From Opitutaceae bacterium (GTDB lineage: Bacteria > Verrucomicrobiota > Verrucomicrobiia > Opitutales > Opitutaceae): 6,890 bases of DNA. The notes beneath the pieces were generated by a model that was not told the origin of the DNA, searched no databases, and saw only the letters and a program-made list of their open reading frames with translations. Made by a program: the position numbers and the translations under genes. Position 1 is the first letter of the stretch. Each line of letters starts with the position of its first letter. The stretch spans positions 1 through 6,890 of the forward strand of contig SXZN01000026.1 of the NCBI GenBank assembly GCA_005787865.1, read 5' to 3'. This document shows, piece after piece, positions 1 through 5,220 of this stretch.

Positions 1-1053
1 ACGCCGAGTGCGCTAGGTTTCCGGATGCCTGCCGAGTGGGAACCGCAAGCGGCGGTGTGGCTTGCTTGGCCGCACAATCGGGCGACTTGGCCAGGAAATT
101 TTAGACCAATTCCCCGCGCTTTCGCTGCTTTAGTTGCCGTCATTAGTCGCTATGAGCTGGTGCGCATCAATTGTACCGCCGTCCTGCAACCGCGGGCGCG
201 TCAGTGCTGCGTCCAGGCCGGGGCTGATCTGACGCGGGTTACTTTCTATGATCATCCGACTAATGATGCGTGGTGTCGCGATCATGGACCGATTTTTGTG
301 CAACACCGCACCACGGGCGAAGTGGCAGTTACGGATTGGGCCTACAATGCGTGGGGTGGGAAGTATCCGCCTTATGATCTCGATAATAAAATCCCCGCCC
401 GCATCGCGCAGAAATTAAAACTCCGGCGTTTCCAAAACCCGCTGGTGCTGGAGGGTGGCTCGATCGACGTCAACGGGCAGGGACTGCTGCTTACGACGGA
501 ACAATGTCTGCTCAACCCGAATCGCAATCCCCACTGCACGCGCACCCAGCTGGAGGAAAATTTAAAAGACTATCTGGGGATTAAGCAGGTCTTGTGGCTC
601 GGGTCGGGGATTGAAGGAGATGATACTGATGGACACATTGATGATATCACGCGCTTTTACCGGGCTGATGGATTTGTGACGGCCATTGAACGGAATTCTC
701 GCTCCCCTAATTATAAAGCGCTGCAGGATAATCTCAGCCGGTTAAAAAGTTTTCGCACACCGGCGGGGAAGAGATTTAAAATTGTCACGCTCCCCATGCC
801 CAAGCCGATTGGGTTTCGCGGCCAACTCGTGCCCGCCAGTTACGCAAATTTTCTCATCATCAACGGAGCGGTGTTGGTCCCGCAATTTCGCCAACCTCGG
901 CGCGATGCGGCGGCGTGTGCTATTTTGGGGGACTGTTTTAAAGGCCGAAAAATTATTCCGCTTGATTGCTATGATTTGATTTGGGGTCTCGGGACCTTGC
1001 ATTGCCTTTCGCAACAACAGCCCGCGGACCTGGGCACGTTGGGTAAGCACTGA
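1..1053 (+). CDS. aguA: Agmatine deiminase (5' end outside the window)
   Basis: This enzyme of the agmatine/peptidylarginine deiminase family hydrolyses agmatine to N-carbamoylputrescine and ammonia in the cytoplasm, a step of the arginine-decarboxylase route to putrescine. Counting from the ATG at 25, the family landmarks are MPAEWEP (1-7), WCRDHGP (83-89, with substrate-binding Asp86), EGGSIDVNG (143-151), GDDTDGHIDD (198-207, with catalytic His204) and LHCLSQQQP (325-333), which holds the nucleophile Cys327. The frame stays open to base 1 and codes for TPSALGFR before that Met. Family members normally begin several residues ahead of the GFRMPAEW block, so the true start is probably left of the window and the ATG at 25 is internal. 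The segment before Cys327 is GLG-T rather than the usual glycine-rich GGG form, a mild deviation. No N-carbamoylputrescine amidase gene (aguB) is visible; it would have to lie upstream or elsewhere. The family call is firm; the exact substrate is inferred from similarity. Confidence 0.95.
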   Translation, partial: TPSALGFRMPAEWEPQAAVWLAWPHNRATWPGNFRPIPRAFAALVAVISRYELVRINCTAVLQPRARQCCVQAGADLTRVTFYDHPTNDAWCRDHGPIFVQHRTTGEVAVTDWAYNAWGGKYPPYDLDNKIPARIAQKLKLRRFQNPLVLEGGSIDVNGQGLLLTTEQCLLNPNRNPHCTRTQLEENLKDYLGIKQVLWLGSGIEGDDTDGHIDDITRFYRADGFVTAIERNSRSPNYKALQDNLSRLKSFRTPAGKRFKIVTLPMPKPIGFRGQLVPASYANFLIINGAVLVPQFRQPRRDAAACAILGDCFKGRKIIPLDCYDLIWGLGTLHCLSQQQPADLGTLGKH

Positions 1054-1058
1054 TCGCT

Positions 1059-1517
1059 ATGATTAACAAAAATATTTTATTGCTGCTGATTGGGGTCAGT
1101 GGGCTCCTCGGTGGTTGCAGTAGTATCGCGACACGAATGCAGGATCGCTACGTCGCCGTTGCGCCGCAGGAGCGCATCTTTGCGGCCACCCCTAAAATAG
1201 TTTACGAGGCCGCGCAGCTGGCAGTGAAACGCGTTGGGCTGTTGCTGGGACGGAAATCTTTCGCCAGCGGCCGGATCGAAGCTTATGCGCCGATTCGTTC
1301 GGGGGATCCAACGAGCGATGCTCGGCAGACTACGCTCAGCATTCGACTGGATGCTGCTGATCCAGCATCCACCCGAGTGGGCGTGTTGGTTTGGGAACAC
1401 CTCCAAGGTGCTTTTCCCGGTGGGGTCAGCGAACAGGCCCTGCCTCAGCATAGCTTATATATAATGTATTTTGATGCCCTGGAACAGGTTTTGCGCGAGA
1501 ATGGTAGCCTGAGATAA
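1059..1517 (+). CDS. Small putative lipoprotein of unknown function
   Basis: This 152-residue protein begins with a lipoprotein signal: a Lys at position 4, a hydrophobic run (6-16) and the lipobox LGGC with Cys20 as the lipidation site. Residue +2 is Ser, which by the E. coli rule favours the outer membrane. The mature part alternates likely helix (about 45-60, VYEAAQLAVKRVG) and strands (about 68-76, 90-98 and 105-112), followed by a C-terminal helix (about 132-148, LYIMYFDALEQVLREN). That suggests a small compact alpha/beta fold. I do not recognise a named family. The ATG lies 5 bases after the agmatine deiminase stop with no good Shine-Dalgarno site, so expression probably depends on translational coupling or readthrough from that gene. 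A 9-bp inverted repeat lies in its coding sequence at 1348-1371. The gene looks real because of the lipobox, the clean ATG and the tight spacing; its function is unknown. Confidence 0.82.
   Translation: MINKNILLLLIGVSGLLGGCSSIATRMQDRYVAVAPQERIFAATPKIVYEAAQLAVKRVGLLLGRKSFASGRIEAYAPIRSGDPTSDARQTTLSIRLDAADPASTRVGVLVWEHLQGAFPGGVSEQALPQHSLYIMYFDALEQVLRENGSLR
1348..1371 (+). repeat. Intragenic 9-bp inverted repeat in the lipoprotein gene
   Basis: TGGATGCTG at 1348-1356 is perfectly complementary to CAGCATCCA at 1363-1371 around a 6-base loop. The same arm can instead pair as TGGAT with ATCCA at 1360-1364, so two mutually exclusive hairpins are possible. It codes for part of LDAADPAST. It has no T tract, and no function can be assigned. 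Confidence 0.6.
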
Positions 1518-1596
1518 GCGATAATTCTCCAGCGTTTTCGCTTGCCGGTGAGGAAAGGATAGGGGACTTTTTCCCGCTTACGCGGTGTTCTTAGGT

Positions 1597-1630
1597 CAAG
1601 CCGGTGTCGCCGCAACACTCCCCCGGCTTG
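1597..1630 (+). other. Hairpin in the rpsA leader
   Basis: CAAGCCGG (1597-1604) and CCGGCTTG (1623-1630) are perfect 8-base complements. Inside them GTGT (1604-1607) can pair with ACAC (1615-1618), at the cost of the G1604-C1623 pair, giving a nested stem with a C-rich bulge. The following bases (TTCGTTAG) are not a real T tract. It may be a weak terminator for the lipoprotein transcript or a leader element of rpsA; the sequence does not decide between them. Confidence 0.45.
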
Positions 1631-1657
1631 TTCGTTAGTCCAACCCTCAACCAATAA

Positions 1658-1673
1658 GGATCCGTTAGGATCC
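1658..1673 (+). repeat. GGATCC-GTTA-GGATCC repeat before rpsA
   Basis: Two copies of the self-complementary hexamer GGATCC lie 10 bases apart, with AGGATCC as the direct repeat unit (1657-1663 and 1667-1673). They can act as direct repeats one helical turn apart, or fold into a 6-bp stem with a GTTA loop. They sit 29 to 56 bases ahead of the two candidate rpsA starts, where an operator or an RNA control element could lie. The structure is seen directly; the role is unknown. Confidence 0.45.
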
Positions 1674-1728
1674 ACGCCGGAAGGCAAGTGCTTTGGAGTA
1701 AGTGCCCGCCATTCCGACCACAGTCATC

Positions 1729-3402
1729 ATGAGTTCGTTAATGCAAGACCTGCTCGCCCAGAGCTCCTTCGATAAGTTGAAGGAAGGCTCGATTGTCTCG
1801 GGCGTTATCACTGAAATCCGCGCCAATGAAGTAGTCGTCGATATCGGCGGCAAAGCTGAAGGCGTTATCTCTGCCAATGAATTTGCCGATTTGGGCGAAT
1901 TACAAATTGGCTCTAGTATCGAGGTTATCCTCGAGAAACTCGAGGATCGGGAAGGTAATCCGATTCTCTCCTACGAACAGGCCCAACAGAAAAAGAATTG
2001 GGAAAATATTCTGCAGAAGTGCCAAGAGGGCGCGATCGTCCCCGGCCGCGTTAAAGCTAAGGTCAAAGGTGGTCTCATCGTCTCCATCGGCGTTGATTCA
2101 TTCCTGCCAGCTTCGCACATCGATATTCAGCCCCCGAAGAACCTCGATCAATACGTCGGCCAGACCTACGATTTCAAGGTTCTCAAAATCAATCACGAGC
2201 GCCAGAATATCGTGTTGTCCCGCCGCGAGCTCATCGAAGAGCAACGCATCAACAAGCGCCGCGATCTCCTCGAGAAATTGCAACCCGGCCAGGTCCGTAA
2301 GGGTATCGTTAAGAACATCACTGATTTCGGTGCGTTCATCGATCTCGACGGTATGGATGGCTTGCTACACATCACGGACATGAGCTGGGGCCGCATTGGC
2401 CATCCGTCTGAGATGCTGAAGCAGGGCGAAGAAATTGAGGTCATGATCATCGACATCAACCGCGAGAAAGAGCGGGTGTCCCTCGGCCTGAAGCAGACCA
2501 AGAATAATCCTTGGGATAATATCGATCACAAGTTCCCCGTGGGCTCAAAGATCCACGGTAAAGTGGTCAATCTCGTGCCCTACGGCGCCTTTATCGAACT
2601 CGAGCCGGGCGTGGAAGGCCTCGTCCACATTACCGAAATGTCTTGGACCAAGCGGATCAGCAAACCTTCCGAACTACTCAAGGTCGGTCAGGAGCTCGAC
2701 GCCGTGGTGCTCGGTATTCAGAAGGAAGAGCAGAAAATCTCGCTCGGCCTCCGTCAGCTCGAGACCAATCCGTGGGATATGGTGCGCCACAACTATCCGG
2801 TGGGCGCCCGCGTTCACGGCAAGGTGCGCAATATGACCACCTACGGCGCCTTCGTCGAACTCGAGGAAGGTATCGACGGTATGGTGCATGTCTCCGACAT
2901 GTCCTGGACCCGCAAGATCAACCATCCTTCCGAAATGCTCAAGAAGGGCGACGAAGTGGATGCCATCGTGCTCGACCTCGATCCTAGCCAGCAGCGCATC
3001 AGCCTCGGCATGAAGCAGCTCGCGACCGATCCTTGGACGGATATCGATAGCTTCTTCCGCATTGGTGATGTGGTTCCTGGGGTAATCTCCAAGATCACCA
3101 CCTTCGGCGCCTTCATCGAATTGAAGGATGGCATCGATGGTCTCGTGCACATCAGCCAGATTCAGGAAGAGCGTATCGATAAGGTTAAGGATGTGCTCAA
3201 GCCTGGTCAGGAAGTGCAGGCTCGGGTCATCAAGATTGATCGTGAGCAACGCCGCATTGGGCTCAGCATTAAGGCCGCGAATTACTCGGCCGAACAGCTC
3301 GCTCAGGAGACGGCGACCTACGACCAGTTCGCCAAGACCACGGGTGCTTCCGATATGACCAACCTCGGCGATATCTTCGACGAGGCTTCGAAGAAGGAAT
3401 AA
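1729..3402 (+). CDS. rpsA: 30S ribosomal protein S1
   Basis: S1 binds mRNA at the 30S platform and helps load leaders that are structured or lack a Shine-Dalgarno site. From the ATG at 1729 the protein is 557 residues, the same length as E. coli S1. Six S1 (OB-fold) domains lie at about 19-87, 100-168, 186-256, 271-343, 358-430 and 445-516. Domains 3 to 5 share the MSW...PSE.LK.G signature and are joined by N/D-P-W linkers; domains 1 and 2 are divergent, as in true ribosomal S1. A GTG at 1702 would add nine residues (MPAIPTTVI). It has GGAG at 1695-1698, but only three bases away, which is too close for a normal site. The ATG at 1729 has no Shine-Dalgarno site, and a further ATG lies at 1741. 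I prefer 1729 because MSSLMQDLLAQ looks like a natural N-terminus. Codon choice leans to C- and G-ending codons (CTC, ATC, AAG), fitting high expression. It ends 44 bases before a strong terminator. The usual neighbour cmk is absent. Confidence 0.97.
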   Translation: MSSLMQDLLAQSSFDKLKEGSIVSGVITEIRANEVVVDIGGKAEGVISANEFADLGELQIGSSIEVILEKLEDREGNPILSYEQAQQKKNWENILQKCQEGAIVPGRVKAKVKGGLIVSIGVDSFLPASHIDIQPPKNLDQYVGQTYDFKVLKINHERQNIVLSRRELIEEQRINKRRDLLEKLQPGQVRKGIVKNITDFGAFIDLDGMDGLLHITDMSWGRIGHPSEMLKQGEEIEVMIIDINREKERVSLGLKQTKNNPWDNIDHKFPVGSKIHGKVVNLVPYGAFIELEPGVEGLVHITEMSWTKRISKPSELLKVGQELDAVVLGIQKEEQKISLGLRQLETNPWDMVRHNYPVGARVHGKVRNMTTYGAFVELEEGIDGMVHVSDMSWTRKINHPSEMLKKGDEVDAIVLDLDPSQQRISLGMKQLATDPWTDIDSFFRIGDVVPGVISKITTFGAFIELKDGIDGLVHISQIQEERIDKVKDVLKPGQEVQARVIKIDREQRRIGLSIKAANYSAEQLAQETATYDQFAKTTGASDMTNLGDIFDEASKKE

Positions 3403-3446
3403 GCATCATCCCGCGGTCGCTTCGGCGCACCACGGCATAAAACTTC

Positions 3447-3479
3447 AAGGCGCTCGACGAAATTCGGGCGCCTTTTTTT
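3447..3479 (+). terminator. Rho-independent terminator after rpsA
   Basis: An 11-bp stem (3447-3457 with 3464-3474, including one T-G pair) has core arms AAGGCGC and GCGCCTT and a six-base loop (CGAAAT). The stem runs straight into seven Ts at 3473-3479. This is a classical intrinsic terminator for the rpsA transcript, and it implies that the next gene has its own promoter. Confidence 0.92.
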
Positions 3480-3520
3480 GCTTTTATGCTTCTGCATGAG
3501 GGCAAAGCCGTAATGCTGAC

Positions 3521-4684
3521 GTGGTGATTCCTTCCCTTAAGTTAAAGCCCAACGCCAATTCCCGTGTCTTGACTGGTCATCCGTGGGTGTTCGCCAACGA
3601 ATGCATCGAACTATTACCGGCCGCTCACGATGGCGCCGTGGTGGAATGTCGGGATCGCACGGGTCGTTTTATCGGCACCGGGATTTATAATAGTAAATCG
3701 CAGATTGTCTGGCGGCGGCTGAGTCGCGACCGGGTGACGTTGGATGCCGCTTATCTGCGCACGGCACTGGAATGGGCCATTGCTCGCCGCGCGGGTCTCG
3801 GCGATTTCAAACGGCTGGTCTGGTCAGAATCAGATGACCTGCCCGGCGTGGTCGTCGACCAATTTGGGGATACCCTCGTGGTTCAAGTGCAGACCTTGGC
3901 GCTAGATAATTGCGCGGCCTTAATCAGCGAATTGCTAACCGAGTTGGTGCAACCGGCGGAAATTATTTTCCGTAATGATGCGAACATTCGCAAACTGGAA
4001 GGCTTGCCGCTGGAGGTGCACACTCGGTCCGGCGCAACCTGGGAGCCCCGTTGGGTCACGATTGATGGGCTTGATTATTGGTTGGACCTCCAGGGTGGAC
4101 AGAAAACGGGTTTTTATCTCGATCAGCGGCTGCAACATGCGGCCGTCGCAAAATATGCGGCGGGCAACCGAGTGCTGGATGCTTTCTGTAATCAAGGTTC
4201 GTTCGCGCTGCATTGCGCCAAGGCAGGGGCCGCGTACGTTTGCGGCTTAGATAGCGCGTTTGATGCGGTGGGTCAGGCCAAGAAAAATGCTGAGCGCAAC
4301 GGACTGACCGCTGAATTTGTGGCCGCAAATGTTTTTGATTGGTTTACCGCGCAACGTGAGGCCAAGCCGGTCTGGGATTTAATTATTTTAGACCCACCGC
4401 CTTTTGCGAAATCAAAGTCTGCTCTCGATGGGGCTTTGCGGGGTTATAAAGAAATTAATTTACGAGCCCTCAAAGCCTTGGCGCCTGGGGGCCTCTTGGC
4501 GACATACAGCTGTTCGCATCATATGCAGGATGCCCAGTTGCGGGAGGTCTTGGCGGAAGCCGCCGCAGATGCGAAGCGCCGCGTGCATGTGATCGAATGG
4601 TCACATCAACCCGCTGACCATCCGGTGTTGGTGACTATGCCCGAGAGCGAATACCTGCGCGGCTATATTCTCCGCGTTGAATAA
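3521..4684 (+). CDS. rlmI: RlmI-type 23S rRNA cytosine-C5 methyltransferase
   Basis: This class I SAM-dependent rRNA methyltransferase (387 residues; E. coli RlmI has 396) is expected to make m5C at 23S rRNA position 1962. The order is an N-terminal PUA-like RNA-binding domain (about 3-70, GHPWVFANE at 19-27), a middle domain (about 76-185), the family hallmark GGQKTGFYLDQR (192-203), and a Rossmann catalytic domain. In the last, motif I is VLDAFCNQGSFAL (218-230), an acidic residue Asp244 probably contacts the SAM ribose, motif IV is LDPPPFAKS (290-298), and YSCSHHM (329-335) carries the likely catalytic Cys331. It starts with two consecutive GTG codons (3521 or 3524). No ATG fits and no good Shine-Dalgarno site is near, so the start is uncertain by one codon. 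It lies 118 bases after rpsA and beyond its terminator, so the link to S1 is by theme and not by operon. The fold and family are clear; the precise target base is inferred. Confidence 0.92.
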   Translation: MVIPSLKLKPNANSRVLTGHPWVFANECIELLPAAHDGAVVECRDRTGRFIGTGIYNSKSQIVWRRLSRDRVTLDAAYLRTALEWAIARRAGLGDFKRLVWSESDDLPGVVVDQFGDTLVVQVQTLALDNCAALISELLTELVQPAEIIFRNDANIRKLEGLPLEVHTRSGATWEPRWVTIDGLDYWLDLQGGQKTGFYLDQRLQHAAVAKYAAGNRVLDAFCNQGSFALHCAKAGAAYVCGLDSAFDAVGQAKKNAERNGLTAEFVAANVFDWFTAQREAKPVWDLIILDPPPFAKSKSALDGALRGYKEINLRALKALAPGGLLATYSCSHHMQDAQLREVLAEAAADAKRRVHVIEWSHQPADHPVLVTMPESEYLRGYILRVE

Positions 4685-4692
4685 GCCGACGC

Positions 4693-4709
4693 ACTCGCCA
4701 TCAGCGAGT
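4693..4709. terminator. Possible weak terminator between convergent genes
   Basis: ACTCGC (4693-4698) pairs with GCGAGT (4704-4709) around CATCA, 8 bases past the rlmI stop and overlapping the last codons of the minus-strand gene. Its position between converging genes fits a shared terminator, but there is no T tract on either side. Confidence 0.25.
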
Positions 4710-5177
4710 CGCGTTGTCTAAATTACGGCGCGTCGTCCGCAACTGCTCGAGTTCCGCTTCGAGCATGGCCAGCCCTTGAAGGGTGGAGGGACGTTTCATG
4801 GCCTCGAGGACCGCGCGCTCGGTTTCAAGTAAGCTGACGCGACTGGCGGCCACCGCCGAAAGATGCGCGGCAGAATTACCGCCAAAGATTGCGGCGGTTT
4901 GAGCAAGTTTAGAATTATTGAGCGCCTTATCGAGCTCACTTGATTTTACTTTTTTCTTTTCGCGGGCGATCAGTTTATCGAGCTTCGTGATCGTGACATC
5001 GATTTCATGCACGCGGGTCTTGGTTACCTGAATGGTGGGTAACTCGATGGCCGGCTCGGGCGAGAGGGGGGTGGCGGGCGGGGTGCCCGCGGCAGTGCTG
5101 TCGTCGGCGGCCCAGAGGCTGGAGCCAAGGCTGATGCCGAGAACGAGTAAAAAAGGGCGGCCAAAATTAATATTCAC
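4701..5177 (-). CDS. Small secreted helical protein of unknown function
   Basis: From the GTG at 5177 this is a 158-residue exported protein. It has a classical signal peptide: Arg7, a hydrophobic core (9-18) and SSLWA|ADD with likely cleavage after Ala23 or Ala24. A Pro/Thr/Ala-rich linker follows (about 28-48). The rest is mostly charged helix: 56-92 is Lys-rich (LDKLIAREKKKVKSSELDKAL), a Gly-Asn break FGGNSAAH lies at 98-105, and 107-157 is a second helical stretch with heptad-like leucines, so a periplasmic coiled-coil hairpin is plausible. A TTG at 5213 would add twelve residues that spoil the signal-peptide N-terminus, so I prefer the GTG, although no Shine-Dalgarno site supports it. 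The gene starts 43 bases (7 from the TTG) after the esterase stop on the same strand, so co-transcription is likely. I do not recognise the family and can assign no function. Confidence 0.75.
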   Translation of the reverse strand: MNINFGRPFLLVLGISLGSSLWAADDSTAAGTPPATPLSPEPAIELPTIQVTKTRVHEIDVTITKLDKLIAREKKKVKSSELDKALNNSKLAQTAAIFGGNSAAHLSAVAASRVSLLETERAVLEAMKRPSTLQGLAMLEAELEQLRTTRRNLDNATR

Positions 5178-5220
5178 AGAGGGGAACGTGCCGGCGTGGT
5201 CCAAGCCGAGCAAGAGTAGA

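Larger units (their letters stand above)
1518..1728 (+). promoter_or_regulatory. Structured leader upstream of rpsA
   Basis: This gap between the lipoprotein gene and the preferred rpsA start must hold any separate rpsA promoter. No start-to-stop frame of note lies in it and it does not resemble a tRNA. It is rich in short inverted repeats: AGCG/CGCT around TTTT (1531-1542), CCGC/GCGG (1574-1585), the 8-bp arm pair at 1597-1630 and the GGATCC pair at 1658-1673. A possible but weak promoter is TTGTTC (1628-1633) with CAATAA (1652-1657), spaced 18 bases. In E. coli, rpsA is autoregulated through a structured leader that lacks a strong Shine-Dalgarno site. A similar role here is inference. Confidence 0.35.

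Noticed and set aside
742..1050. Antisense frame of 102 codons over agmatine deiminase
   Set aside because: It overlaps a strongly supported gene and shows no protein-like features.
1518..1701. Possible tRNA or small RNA gene in the gap before rpsA
   Set aside because: No cloverleaf or T-loop-like GTTCGA segment is present, and the hairpins are short and overlapping. It is better described as a leader or intergenic region.
1877..2383. Plus-strand frame of 168 codons inside rpsA
   Set aside because: It is an out-of-frame shadow of S1, extremely rich in Ser and Arg, with no domain.
2674..3249. Long open frame antisense to rpsA (191 codons)
   Set aside because: It mirrors the S1 coding frame, and its His/Asp/Leu-rich composition is what the biased codons of rpsA produce on the other strand. 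It has no recognisable domain or ribosome site.
2550..3290. Repeated nucleotide segments within rpsA
   Set aside because: They are the coding repeats of the homologous S1 domains and not a separate repeat element.
3513..3527. Five-codon ATG...TGA mini-frame overlapping the rlmI start
   Set aside because: It could in principle be a coupling leader peptide, but there is no ribosome site and this length is common by chance.
5074..5090. GCGGGC/GCCCGC hairpin in the small secreted protein gene
   Set aside because: It falls in the GC-rich Pro/Ala linker codons, where short complementary runs of G and C are expected.
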